Assembly (NCBI RefSeq): GCF_010093815.1
Contig: NW_022985570.1
Coordinates: 273,968-337,967 of the forward strand
Direction of reading: 5' to 3'
Length of the DNA: 64,000 nucleotides
Source: Pseudovirgaria hyperparasitica
Taxonomy: Eukaryota > Ascomycota > Dothideomycetes > Acrospermales > Acrospermaceae
Shown: one piece after another, positions 1-12,100 of the stretch
Layout: each line of letters starts with the position of its first letter
Numbering within the stretch: the first letter of the stretch is position 1
Program-made: the position numbers and the translations under genes
The notes under the pieces: generated by a model
Databases searched by the model: none
What the model saw: the letters and a program-made list of their open reading frames with translations, nothing else
What the model was told of the DNA's origin: nothing

Positions 1-975
1 AATACGGACTTCTGAGCCAACAAAGTCGGGCTTGGCTTTTTGAATAGCGGGATGAGCTCCAGTTGCAGATGGAGAAGTAGGAACGTTTGCAAAGTATTTT
101 TCGGCAAGTTTTACGAGTTCCTGATGGGGAATGCCGCCGGCACCCACGAGAACCATGCGATCAGCAGTGTAATTGGTTTTGATGTAACTGGTGAGATCAT
201 CGCGCGAGATGCTCTCGATGTTCTCCTTTGGACCCAAGATGGTGCGGCCTAAAGGCTGTCCTTGGAAAGCGGTGGCGTGCAAGTGATCAAATACGACTTC
301 CTCTAATTGTTTGTCGACCTCTTCTTGCTCCCTAAGGATTACATCGCGCTCTCTCTCGATGGCGCTTGGCTCGAGCTTCGAGTTTTGGAGGATGTCGGAG
401 AGGATGTCCACCGTCTGAGGAACGTCAGAGTTGAACGACTTGGCGAAATAAACGGTATTTTCGCGCTATAAAAAGATCAGAGACGTTTTGCCGGCCGTTC
501 GTTGCAGATCCACTGACAGATGTGTATGCATTGAGGTGACCACCCATGTTTTCGATCTCCAGCTCTAGCTGTTGTTGAGTGCGTTTTTGCGTGCCCTGTA
601 TGCTCCAATTGATTAACCATAATTCTTTCAATCTTTCGGAGTATACGCACCTTGAAAGCAAGATGCTCAAGAAAGTGTGCAGTGCCATTGGTCTTGTCTG
701 TCTCTGCGCGGCTTCCAGCATCAATCCAAACACCAACAGTCGAGGTCTGCGCCCATGGAGAGTGTTCAGTCGCAATCTATGGATCCCATCAGTATGATAT
801 TAATCAACTATGATCCAGGCTGATTCACCGTGAAGCCGTTGCTCAAAGTCGTGCTTTCCGTGATGGCTCCGTGACTGACAGGTGATGCAAACGCTCTTTG
901 AGGCCGAATCGCGCTGAGAGCAGCTTTACTCCGGACAGCTTGCTTGAGATTGAGAGCGAGCCGCCTTGATGCCAT
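1..975 (-). CDS. MAS1: Mitochondrial processing peptidase beta subunit, N-terminal part (runs off left edge)
   Basis: Catalytic subunit of the matrix protease that removes presequences from imported mitochondrial proteins. Exons read on the minus strand are 975-829, 776-651, 595-518 and 465-1, with phases that agree and about 272 residues visible; the C-terminal part lies outside the window. The start was chosen because [20 protein letters not shown] is a basic, acid-free mitochondrial presequence. The zinc-site motif HFLEH (HxxEH, about residues 83-87) lies in exon 2, followed by FKGTQKR, then the family's [20 protein letters not shown] stretch across exons 3 and 4. The downstream glutamate region, [18 protein letters not shown], is present. 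The first three introns are short (52, 55 and 52 bp). The family assignment (M16, MPP-beta rather than core protein 1) rests on the intact HxxEH motif and is strong. It is divergent with SDH4. Confidence 0.95.
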
Positions 976-1269
976 GGCGACAATATGTGCGGATGAGATG
1001 GACGTGGGAGGTGGTGAGGATCGGGGTGATGGCCAAAAAGTCGAGCTCCCGTATGGAGGTCCGCTGTCGAGTGGTGAGGCTCAAGCAGATTTGCTAAGCG
1101 TAGCTCATTGACCAATGGGATTGCAGACGTACTAATAATCCCCAGCCGAGGAAGCTACAGTGTGGCCGGCTCATCAACATCGATACCTCGAACACCAGGA
1201 ACCAGGATACATCCTCTCCACGCTACCAATCTACCTCCGTGGGCATCGTAAACTCGTCAAGAACTTACT
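976..1269. promoter_or_regulatory. Shared divergent promoter of MPP-beta and SDH4
   Basis: Only 294 bp separate the start codons of two nuclear genes for mitochondrial proteins that are transcribed away from each other. The interval holds a CCAAT pentamer at 1112-1116 in the context GACCAATGGG, which fits the binding preference of the fungal CCAAT-binding (HAP/CBC) complex that controls respiratory genes. Shared use is an inference from the geometry. Confidence 0.6.
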
Positions 1270-1945
1270 ATGGCTACGCTCGCACGTCCTATGGCATTGC
1301 GCCAGGCTCTCCGCGCTCTGCCTAAGCCTTCACATGTCGCGTTCAGACCGTGCAGCACTCTCATCCAACGACCACTTCAGCAGCATTTCGTCAAGCAAGC
1401 TCTCCAGAACACGACCAAGGCTGTGGGATTCCATGCAACTATTCAAAGATCCATCCTCCCACCCGAACCTCAAACAGTGCTGGGCACGGTGAACGACCCC
1501 GCTCCAGTTCCCACTCCGTCGCCAACACATGGTAATTATCACTGGTCTTTCGAGAGGTATATAACTCATATTTCAATACATACTGCGCTAACTGAATACA
1601 AAAGACTTATTTCTGCCGGCCTCATTCCCCTGACAATTGCCCCATTTGTCGGAGGATCGCTCAATCCGACCCTTGACGCTGTCTTCTGCGCGACCATGCT
1701 CGTCCACTCGCATATTGGATTCCAGTAGGCGAACATTCGGATACGCCTATACAGCAGCATACACTAACCAAGCATACAGAGCCATTCTCATCGATTATAT
1801 TCCTATAAAGCGCATGCCGGGCGTGCGGAAATTCTTCATGTGGTTATTAAATGCTGCTACCGTCGTAGTAGGCATTGGCTTGTACGAATTTGAGACCAAC
1901 GACGTTGGCGTGACGGAGGCCATTAAGAAGCTATGGCACGCATAG
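1270..1945 (+). CDS. SDH4: Succinate dehydrogenase membrane anchor subunit (CybS)
   Basis: Small membrane anchor of respiratory complex II in the inner mitochondrial membrane; it helps hold heme b and the ubiquinone site. Exons 1270-1556, 1605-1724 and 1780-1945 join in phase to give 190 residues. The N-terminus is a basic presequence (MATLARPMALRQALRALPK) followed by a low-complexity linker. The CybS core starts at WSFERLISAGLIPLTIAPF and contains MLVHSHIGFQ, with the likely heme-ligand histidine, then AILIDYIPIKR with the Asp-Tyr pair near the quinone site, and a last membrane segment. The first intron splits an Arg codon and the second a Gln codon. The length is normal for fungal Sdh4. It shares a short promoter with MPP-beta, another mitochondrial gene. 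Confidence 0.95.
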
Positions 1946-2940
1946 ATTGTATAATTAAGGGTATATCACAGTCAATACAAGTTATTTTGTAATCACGCCA
2001 GTCCTTGCGTTCCAGAAGTTAGGCCAGGTAAATGCAGGTATGGAGATAGGATATCTACTTGCTATCCACGTTTATACTGGTCTTGATGGAAGATGCATGA
2101 TTACTTTGAATCTTGTCTCGAGCACCCCTTCTGTCTCATTCTTTATCAGTATCCGACGATGTAAGCAAGCAGACGACGTGATCCATCTTCAGAGGATTGG
2201 CCACGTAGACTGACTGGGATGCTGGGTCTCGATCCCAAACAGAGGCAATGCTTATCCAACGTGACATCCATGGCAACGGGCTTGAGACATAAGCTCCCCA
2301 GATGTCCCAACTTGCGTCAGTCTTCCGTAGCTTCGTCTTTTTCCTGGTTGGGGACGCCTCTCGCCAGCGGTATCACTTACTCTTCGTCTCAAAGCGAAGT
2401 CTTGACCCCAAACCAAAAGAAGGACTTCGGCCACAGGAGTACTAAAGGCCAAATGATAGATCTACTGGAAACCTCTGTAATAAATACGGTCATCATTATT
2501 GAGGATACGTTTTGTCTGTGTCCTAGAAAAGTGAGCCCAGCTAGGGTGGACCGCATGTCGCAAGCTGCACAATTCATCAAAACCTGGCGCCATCATCCGC
2601 AGGTCTGCTGTGCCGGGACTTCTAGTTTGTGGGCCCTCGAGCGACTGGTCAAGAGACAGCGCTGTCAATTTTGCTGCGGTCCACGCGTTCAGTGAAAGGC
2701 TTGATTAATGGGGACATAATACATGCTGAAGACTAGGATGGGCTCCAGGAGAGAAACAACCATACGTGAACTGTTGGGCTGCAGTCATTACCATCATTTT
2801 ATATTTAGACTATGTTTATATGTGACTTCTTTACTGTCTTTTATATGATACAAATACAGCCCATTCCCTGACACTAGGTGTGCGTTATACAAGGAGTAAA
2901 TCGATGCCACCCATGTGGCAATCATGTAACATTGACTTAG
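1946..2940. other. Intergenic; no supportable gene
   Basis: Stretch between the convergent 3' ends of SDH4 and the rhodopsin-like gene. An open frame of 158 codons exists on the plus strand at 2219-2695, but it has no recognisable domain and is overlapped by open frames on the other strand. I see no RNA gene or repeat. Confidence 0.6.
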
Positions 2941-4516
2941 TCAAACATCCAACATCGCCCTCGGATCCTTACATTTCGCGGGATTCGGCGGTAATATCAG
3001 GTCGAGACTGTCTGCTTCACTATCGCTTGGCCTTCTAGAGATAGAGTCGCGCGTTGGCGACGAGTTCTGGCTCCCGCGATCAACCACCACCTCTGTCGTA
3101 CATGCAATCCCATGCTCTGGCACCACGGCCAGCTCATCCGGATTCCCACTTGTCACCCACGCCTCAAAGCCCATCGCGTCCGCGGGCGCCGGCCCCTTGC
3201 CTGTGACAGCCGTCGAAGGGCGGTGTGGCAGCCGCGAGTCACGGTCGCTTGGTCGGCTAGCTTTTGAGAAGCTATCAAAGCCTTTGTCGCTCATGGTGGT
3301 GAGCTTAGTAGTTCTAGGATTCTTCTTATGGCGGAAGGGGAAGGTCAGAATACGCGGAGGCTTTGAGCGCGAGAAGACTTGGACACCAGCAGTAGGTGCA
3401 AAGAGGGTAGGAACGAGAGTTGCAAGGACGGCTTTGACGGAGTGGAGGCAACCGCAAACAACGCCAACATTAGCTTGCACAACAGAGACTACCCAGACGA
3501 TGGCGGTAAGATCTGGGCAGAGATAAGCTGATGTAATATCTAGGGAGTATGCTGAGGACTTACGGAGTTGGTCGTCGGTCTGGTAGAAGCTGGCTATGTA
3601 CCACATGCGTACTATGCCCGCGATACAGACACTAAAAGAATAAGATGAGCTTTATGAAATTCAAGGATGAAGGACTGAACGCACATTGACCCGAGACAGA
3701 AGACGCAAAGGAGGCCTACACGCTGCCTGGTTGGTAGTTGCACATGCCACAGCGTGCGCGTAGGCCAGATGTACACGGCAAAGTCCGTGAACGTGTTTAT
3801 AGCCGCGGTGGCCAGAAGTGCTGCTTCGACGTCAATGCATGACTTCTTAGTCTTTGTCCGGTCTAAACTCCATTCCGCTGTAACGGGCCTGTACCGTCTT
3901 AGAAGATTGCTTGAGAAGATTATACGTGGTTCAATCACCACTTACGTGCACTGAAAGATGGTCGTGCACATTGTTGACAGACACCAACATGCTACGATGA
4001 TCATCATGATATGGCAAAACCTCGCATTGGACTTGGTAGGGAAGAGTCGAAGATAAGTGATTGACAAGGAGATCTTGGGTAGTGAACAAGCAATAGGAAA
4101 CAGGAGATTGAAACCGAAAGCAAGCTATATTTACAGTGTCAGCTTAGTGCAGCGACATAGATGGCAGCATAAATGACTGTACTGACCTGCCCATAATGAG
4201 GTGCATATTCACCATTCAATTCTTGTGGAGTTTGCCCATTATTTGAGTAAGAATGGGCTATGAGGCCCATGATACTGAGGGCAAGCGAAGCAATCTGATC
4301 ATGTTAACCAAAAAATAACACAGTTCGCGGTCTGCGCCTCACTGAAGCTAAGCCAATAATACTATCATCGATGCCCAGGTTGCCATGTATTTTGAGGCGG
4401 GCGTAGTAGCGACCTCCGACAAAAAGTAGTTGGATCGGTAGTGACACTCCGATCACACTGTACAGAAAGTCAACGCTGGCTTCTGGTGATAGGTCGTCGG
4501 TCTTGGTGTCCGCCAT
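2941..4516 (-). CDS. Rhodopsin-domain (PTH11-like) seven-TM membrane protein
   Basis: Fungal integral membrane protein of the rhodopsin-like family that includes Pth11-type receptors; the ligand is unknown. Minus-strand exons 4516-4343, 4294-4187, 4124-3946, 3888-3685, 3631-3564 and 3512-2941 give about 434 residues. Hydrophobic helices alternate with family landmarks: an N-terminal RYYARLKIHGNLGIDDSII loop (arginine after TM1, then GxDD), FGFNLLFPIACSLPKISLSI, the CWCLSTMCTTIFQC turn, and the late helix TAIVWVVSVVQANVGVVCGC followed by LHSVKAVL. The C-terminal tail of about 130 residues is cytoplasmic in character, rich in Ser, Arg and Pro. ATG at 4516 was taken because MADTKTDDLSPE fits the family; an in-frame ATG at 4543 is possible. 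The intron at 3563-3513 is 51 nt and frame-neutral, so it may be retained. Confidence 0.8.
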
Positions 4517-5982
4517 GATATCAAGTGAGCCTGTGCTCTTCACTGCCTTGTGGGATAAAAGATGACCTGATCAGAAGCATGGCGATGTATATATGTACAG
4601 ATGCTCAAACTCAGTTTGTACCTTTGGGCAGAGCCAGTATCGTTGAGATGGATCGATCTGTAGGGATAGGAATGCCTGATTGTAGATCAGGCGGTGCCGA
4701 CAGCATCGAGCGAGACAAGTGTTTATGACGTCGGGAGGGGAGGCTACTGGATTGTGGTTACAACGCAGCCCAATTGCATGGATGTTCTTTCTCGAACATG
4801 CAAGAAGCCACTCTGTCCCAAGTATCATGGCCCATCCGGTACTCTGGGCATTCGTCAGGTACCAAGCTACAAAGGTGCGTGTAAGAGAGAGAGACATGGG
4901 TCTCACACTGAACAGTTGCCGACCAGTCATCCGCGTGGTTCTTGGTGACGGCTGAGGCTTTGAGGTACAGTAGTAGATCCCAGATACTTGACCTGGGAAA
5001 CACTCAATTGCAGGATCCCGGTGTCGTATAGCATTGTAGATTACGAGCCAGTCCCTGTGTTCCGTCACGCCGTCAAGTAACTAGACAGGGTCCACTGACA
5101 AGACGGCATGGCTTGAACATTGCCATATCCCGCTTCTGATAACACTGGAACCACGAACTCTCAAATCCAGCCGCAGTGCGAAGTGCAAGGTCGATACTCA
5201 TGCTCGATGACGTCTGGCATATCCTTCTTCGGTAGTCTTATTCTGCATATGGCACAGTATCTGCCCGCATTAGCAGCAAGGCGTAATGTACATAGGCCTA
5301 AGTAGCGGTTCATACAAGCCATGAACAAATCGCGACCTTGGGAATGGCACCCGACAACCAGGCGCGAAGAAACTTCGGATATGTAGTAAGCACGGGGTAT
5401 GCCTGCCCGACGGTATGGCCGCCACCGGCGTGATAGCGTCACTTCTTTAGAAGAAGAAGGGTTGATCCCCTTAATGCTGAAACGGGACGCTGATATTAAG
5501 GTTTGAAAAGTAGAGCAAGATCGGCGCCTCCCGCACCGGGACAAAACTGGGCTGCGGCACCGTTTTCCCCACCCTCCAAGACCTGCGAAACTGTGAATAC
5601 GGAGTAGGTACCGATCAAATTTTTGAGTTACGGAGCACAAACCTTGATAAGCTATTGTCCTTATTGTGTCAGCGAGAGCAGTTTGTTGGGTGGTATCTGA
5701 ACCTGACGTATTGTTCGTCGAAGTCGGTGCTTCCCAAACCAGGTACTTTGGCTTCATGCAATGATAGTGTACTTGGACAAATCGCGTGATGAGGTGCTGA
5801 CGTTGTCGTGCAACGAGAATAAAATGCACACTGTGCGACTAGTTTGGATAATACAATTCGTATATAAAACTCCATGTCATGCTGTAGGCTGTATAATCCG
5901 AGATTCTGGAAATGCTATCGCCGCAATGTCACGATATCATTGGTATCTCAGCGCCATGATATGCTTTCACATCTCCCTTGGC
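4517..5982. other. Intergenic; no supportable gene
   Basis: About 1.4 kb between the start of the rhodopsin-like gene and the 3' end of the lipin gene. A 222-codon open frame on the minus strand (5161-5829) shows no domain, no hydrophobic pattern and no convincing splice partners. I see nothing else. Confidence 0.55.
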
Positions 5983-8456
5983 TTAAGGACGATGATTCGA
6001 GTCCTTTGCCACACTGTCAGGCTCCTTGATGTTGACAGTACGACTTACATTATGGAGATTCACACGAGCTGAGATGCTCGTTTGGTCCTGTGTTAAGGTG
6101 GCCTTGCGGGCGTTTCTTGCCACGACTCTACCCTCTTCGTTGTCGCTATCAGTGGCCGCACTCTCATCGTCCTCATCGTCCTCGTCTTCCTCGTCTTCTG
6201 CTTCAGAATCCTGGCCCCGTGCGTCGCCTTCAATACTTTCAATAATCGAATCGCCAAGCTCTCCTTCCTCGTCCACAGATGGTCTTGAGTAGTAGCTGGC
6301 TTCTAGATCCTCGACGCTCTCGTCCTCATCGAGCCCTTCACTTCCTTCGTCTTCGCTTCGCAAGGTAGCTGCGTCGTCTGCGTCGTCACCTTCACTCTCA
6401 CTGGCCGAGAAGTCATCTATGTCCAATGTTGGTTCTCTCCAATACGTAAAGTCGGTATATTCTTCTCCGCCATCCTTCACTAGAAGGCCAACAGGTGGGA
6501 AATAGTGATCCAAAATTTCGCCCATGGACGCATAGCCTGTCTTGTATGTACCTAGGGTCTCTAAGAAGATGGAGACCTCCGCATTCGCATTGATTGTGAA
6601 AATCCTAGTACTTGGAATGTTGACCGACCGGTAGCTCAATGCATCAGTCAATCGATTGCCAAATCCGGCGTAGAAGGGCGTCCGTGACGGTGCCTTGTTG
6701 AACAGTAACATGATATCGCGAAGGCAGGCCATTTTGAAGATCTCCGGCTTCCTCATGTATACTTCTCGGCGTAGTGCAGCGAACGTACGATCCGGGCTCA
6801 TGATCACAGGGCCTTTGGGTAACTTATACCCGTCTTGCATCACGCCGTTGAGGTATGTCCGGGTGCTGTCAGCCTGCCCAACGGACCTGCTCGTCAAGTA
6901 AAAAATATTGTAACCATTGGATACTATGTCCGTGTACAGTCTAGCCACTCCAGTATGAGTCCAATCGCTTCCGATCATGTAGTATATGTGACCTTTTACA
7001 TCTGATCTAAGCCTGCGTCAGTCCGGTATACAGCTCTATATGTAGGCAGACTTACTTAGTGATAGTTCCGTCAATGTCTGAGATCAAGATAGGAACATCG
7101 TGCCGCCAAAGAAATATTGATGCTGTAATTATTGCTCGCCCAACGCTAAAACTCATAGGATTCATTCCTGGTCTCAAGTTCATTGCTTTCAACTGATCGC
7201 TGGTAAGCCGTAACGTTTTTGCGAAATTTCGAGTAACTTCTCCCGGGCCGCTTGGCGTGATTAGTCTGGGTAGCGGCGACAACCCAAGGCCGCTGTCAGT
7301 ATCACCTTTAGTTCCGTCAACACAATCGGAGCCCGTGTCACTGCGGCCATCATCACTGTGATAGCCTGGGTCTGAAATCGCGTCCGTTGATCGTATGACT
7401 TCCTCATTCAGGGCATATGGACTATGTCGCATGGCGGCATTCTTAGCTTCTTCACTACTGTAGATCCAGAGATTTCCATTTTCATCCGCTTCAATCAACG
7501 ATCCAATGTCGTAAGGTCCCTCAAGTTCTTCTGACAAGATCTTTCTCGCAATCAGTTCCGCCTTCAATGACTCCTCTTCACTACTTTTCCAGCCCGTCAT
7601 ATCTAGCATTAAGTCGCCGCGGTCATTCACGTGTGAAGGTATATTCGAGGACCAAAGTTTCTTAGACAAATTGATAGCACGAGCAACGGCTTCTCGTGTT
7701 GAAACAGGAGGAGGGCTAACAGATCTTTCAGCTTGATCAACCGCTATCGTAACTGGCGAAGGTGCTCCTTCCCTGGTCTCTGCACCGTCATAGGACTTCG
7801 AAAGTGATGGTTTCGCAAAGGGCATGGCCTCGTCCGTCGTCGAGCGACCTGTCGAGGAAGGCTTGCTCTGACCAGACCAATTCCTGTATCGTGGTCTTAA
7901 CGAGTATTCTTCTTCAAGGGCAGGACTTGACAACGAAAGTGCGTCAGTTTCAGTATGGGACATCTCTTGTCTCAAGCTCTTTCCCCTCTTCCGGCTGTCA
8001 TCAGAAGGCTGCCCACTTACAGCAAGATCTAGAGGCTCGGGTTCCGGAAGACTCTGCTTCCCAGCTTCTGCGGATTCTGGTTCGGGACTTGTCGCCGGAG
8101 AAACGAGGGGCGAGGTTTGCATGTCCTCTGGAATGCTTTGTGATGTCTCGAACACGAAGAAAGCTTCACCGCCCTCTCCCAATTTCATAGAATATTCTTG
8201 CTTCACATTGTTTACCCTAAACTCTACTTTCTTATCGTATGGACGCAATAGAGAGATCTTGCCGAATCGAACGTGAAATGGAGAGCATGCTAGCGATCCT
8301 GAAGGGGTAAGTCAGTAATGGCCTCCTCTCCAAAGGAAGCTTCGTACCGTCATCTTGTTCGACCACGATTACATCGATGGCGCCGCTCAATGTCGCTGGA
8401 TTGATCGCATTCCATGCCCCTGTCACTGACCCAGTGATAGAGCGCACGTATTGCAT
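5983..8456 (-). CDS. PAH1: Phosphatidate phosphatase, lipin family (Pah1/Smp2/Ned1)
   Basis: Mg2+-dependent phosphatase that converts phosphatidic acid to diacylglycerol, controlling triacylglycerol synthesis and nuclear-ER membrane growth. Minus-strand exons 8456-8348, 8298-7056 and 7006-5983 give 791 residues. The N-LIP domain opens with MQYVRSITGSVTGAWNAINP and continues through FHVRFGKISLLRPYDKKVEF. A long Ser/Glu/Pro-rich linker follows, then the LNS2/HAD domain: LRPGMNPMSFSV and the catalytic DIDGT (DxDxT) at the end of exon 2, then SDVKGHIYYMIGSDWTHTGV and YLTSRSVGQADSTRTYL. The C-terminus is very acidic, as in other fungal Pah1 proteins. Exon 3 can start at 7006 or at 7012, the latter adding two residues directly after the catalytic loop. 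The last codons run through a GTAAGT-like site near 6051, so the true C-terminus could differ by splicing. Confidence 0.95.
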
Positions 8457-9166
8457 TTCTCTTCTATTATGTTGTTTGCCGATATACGCGAAAGCCGAAG
8501 GGCTAGTCGGCGCGTAGACAGAAGGCGGTTGGTAGAGTATATGCAGTTGTTACAGTGGATGGTGTAAATATAGATTCTACCAGCAATAGAGCCTGTAACA
8601 GGATACCAGGGCTCCTGAAACAAAGGCAAGAAGCATTTGAGTCGCAACGTACAAGGTGTTGACGTTAATTCACCGAGGAATCACAGACCGGCACAGGTCA
8701 TCTGAGGGCCGAACGATGGGCCTATGACGGCGTTTCAAGAGCGTAGGGATAAAGCCGGATGGATTACGCAAAGAGAGGAGAAATAGTGGTCCGCTTGGAA
8801 AGGAGAAGCAGTAGATAGAAGATTCAGGTCACGACAGAGTCAAAGATGCTGAGTGAAGGAGAACAATATGAGATTATATGAATGGAAGCTGCCTACGACC
8901 GCTAATTACCTTACGATCCATACCGACATGTGCAAACACCAAAGTAGACTGGGCCGCGCCACACCTTATGGGCTTGGGACTTGTCCAATCTCGGCTAGTG
9001 TCTCAGCAGGGTCGAACCTCCTCGGCTTGGGTTTCAGCCTGAGGTTTCTTATCGTTACTTTACCGAGAGCTTCGTAACTTCTGCTCATGCCACCTACCAA
9101 CGTACAATTCCCTGCCTGCTGCATGTATACTTCTCTGTGTGGATTGTCTGCATATTCTGTCCGTTT
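8457..9166. promoter_or_regulatory. Divergent intergenic region between PAH1 and the FN3/coiled-coil gene
   Basis: These 710 bp must hold both promoters because the flanking genes are transcribed away from each other. I see no classical TATA box or convincing operator and no gene. Confidence 0.45.
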
Positions 9167-12100
9167 ATGCCTTTATCTCCATGGGCTGCAGTTATTTTAG
9201 CCGTCGTTGCAATTGCTGCCAGGCTATGGTTGCCCTTCCTTTTCAAACCTGAGTCTTCTCCGCAGGCTTCCCTGATGGCTACTTCAGAACTTCATTTGCG
9301 CTGGCATCCCGAGCAGGCGTCTCCGAGCATAGAAACACTTTTTGTGTTTTCAACATCATGGCTGAGGACCTTTCTTGCTGGACTTGCTCTATGCTGGTAA
9401 GTCCGTACGCAACTGTCTGAGATAACATTCTAAACGTGAGCCTAGGTTATCCCTTCGGGCCTGGCAAGTCGTCTCGAAGCCCGCAGAAGAATTGACGACG
9501 CTTCTAGGCCTGGAAGTACCCAGAGCTCCTGTGGTGTCACTCGCAGGTGTGAAGGCTGATGGCGTTCTGCTACACTGGAAGACACTGGAACGGAACATTG
9601 TTAAATACATTGTCAAGATGAACGGAGTCGAAAGTAAAGAATGGCCATTGATCATAAGGACCAATGCTAATATCCCGGCAGTTGGTAATGTGTCTCAGCA
9701 CGAGAATGCCATAATCATATCCAATCTACAGCCCGATCGTAATTACACCATACGGATTGTTGTACTGAATAATGTTGGATTCCGAGCCTTCAGTACGCCA
9801 ATAAACGTTCGCACCCTATCGATATCCTCCGGCGAATACATCAACGGTTCGCAGCAGAAGGAGGAGCCTCTGGTAGCAGAAGATGATGGATACGCTCCAG
9901 CTCCAGTTGTACAAGCATCTCGAGCCTTTTCTGAGGCATTCTCGTCCACTACGCTACCTCCTGCTATGACAAGAGAGCATAGTAATTCCATTTCAAGGTC
10001 TAAGCGCAGCGATACTGCCAGATGTACTTCTGGTGATGTACCGCTCACCAAATCCAAGGAACCAGAGCAAAAAATGCAGCATCTACAAGAAAGGCTGGAA
10101 TGTCTGCGCATGGACATTGAAAGAGAGGAGATGCAAATAGAAAAGGAAGATAGAGAGTTTGTCGCCACGAAAGAGACGTTGCAACAGCAAAAAGATGAAA
10201 TTATGAAAGTTTTGAAGGAAAGATCGAAGAACAGCGAAGATCTGAAGAAAGACGTGTCCCGTGTGGAGCGTGAACGTACGGCGGTGCTGACCAAGCGGGT
10301 TAACAAGGAAAGGCAGTTGAAAGATGTGCAAAAACGGCGGCAAGACATGAAGACTGACCTGGACACATGGGAACGCGAGATTTCCGATGTTGCAGAATCT
10401 ATACAGCGCCTGGCGGCCGAGAAAATCGAATATCGAATATGCAGCGAAGCAAAACTATTCGAAGCCAATGTTAAATATGCAGATGAGCAGGCTGTAAATA
10501 AGCAGCTGGAAGAAGAGATTCAGCAGAAAAGAGTTGCAGTCAATCAATTGGAGGATGAGCATAACCATCTAGTGTCGAATGATGGCATCAAGCACCATAT
10601 GGACACGCGCGACCCTGGGGAAGTCGAGGCTGATATGCAGTGGCGTCTGCGTATTCAGAATCTTCAATCTCGCTACACGCTGGCGTGGCAAATGATGCAG
10701 CAGGTGACAAGCATTCATCAGCAACATCAAATCAGGGCTCAATGGTACGAACAACGAAGGGCAAGCCAGCCTCATTTGTTTGGTTCTAGTTCGCCGGTCG
10801 AGGGACCTGCGAGAAGCGATAGTTTTCAACGAAGACGAAGAGGACAAAGTATTCGTAACGAACAGTCTACGTTACCGACAAACTATATGACTAGTGCACC
10901 ATCCTTCAATGGTGCGATCGCTGGCCTGTCTCCATCATTCTCTACCACATCGCCATTCTTGAACATCAACAACGGCATGACGTTGCCTCTGTCTTCACAT
11001 TCGCATGGAGTAATGTCTCCAGACCTCGAAATGCTCACAGGAGGTGGACCTATGAGCCCTACTGCGGGTGATTTGCTTCCAAGAGGCTTATTCGTCGATG
11101 ATTCTGAAAGAAGTGTGGATGGACGCAACTACAAACATGCCCCAGAAGGATCGCGTCCTATCCTGCCCTTGCTTCCAGGTCTTGGGGCGCCACAGACATT
11201 GGAGCAGTCAAGCCAGCATCCATCTGCTCAAGGGCCCAGCTCGCCTATCTCAGTGAACAGCCGTCCAGCCAGCATTTTTGCAAGCCCGAGAGAAAGCACG
11301 ACGCATCTAGCCCTCAATTTTGTTACTAACGATCTTGTCGACAGCGATAAAAGATCGATTAGATCGACATCAAGCTCTCTGAGAAATACTGGGACACGTT
11401 TCGGAAGCTTATTCGGTTTCAATAGACAACGAGGAAAGACTTGGGATCATGATGGACCTGCTCTGGGCTCACTCAAGAAAGATCAAACACAATCGCTCCC
11501 ACGTCAAGACATCGATCAAGATCCGATTGGTACGCCCCAACGTCGTGGTAGCCATTCGAACAGCTGGGTAGACCAGATGTCGAGTGCATTCACACGAAAG
11601 CCTCCATCAGTTGAAGCAGCTGAGTCAAGCATCAAACAAAGTGCGCCTCGCCGTCGAGGCCTCAACATGTTCGGCTTCAAAGGCGACGCATTGAATCCTT
11701 CTTCGCTGAGCCTGGATCGGCCCGCGTCGCCACGGCCTGCTTCAATCAAGGCAAGCGTACCGCTCCCAAGACCATCCACTGAAAGCCAAAATCGCTTTGG
11801 TTGGCCCATTGAAGGCCTTTGGCAACATAGAAACAGTCCATTAGGTTCTGAATGGGGTCTGCCTCCTCCATCTACAACATCGTGGTCACGGCACCCGTCA
11901 CGTAGACCATCCGTACAGTACGGGCAATCATCGAGTGGACGAAATCGTGACTCAGGAGTGTTCGACGATGGTATAGCAGAGCTGTCTTCCCCCACAATGT
12001 CGCCAATCCAGGCTCCAATCGGTACTCGACCTGCGTCTTCGCAGGCTCAGATCCCTCCAACGCCACCCAAAGCCCTCAACCCGGCCGCACCGAACTTCAA

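Noticed and set aside
2219-2695. 158-codon open frame on the plus strand
   Set aside because: No domain, no hydrophobic or repeat pattern, and overlapping open frames on the opposite strand; looks like chance in an intergenic region.
5161-5829. 222-codon minus-strand open frame
   Set aside because: Rich in Arg, Cys and Ser without motif or splice partners; composition is like non-coding sequence read by chance.
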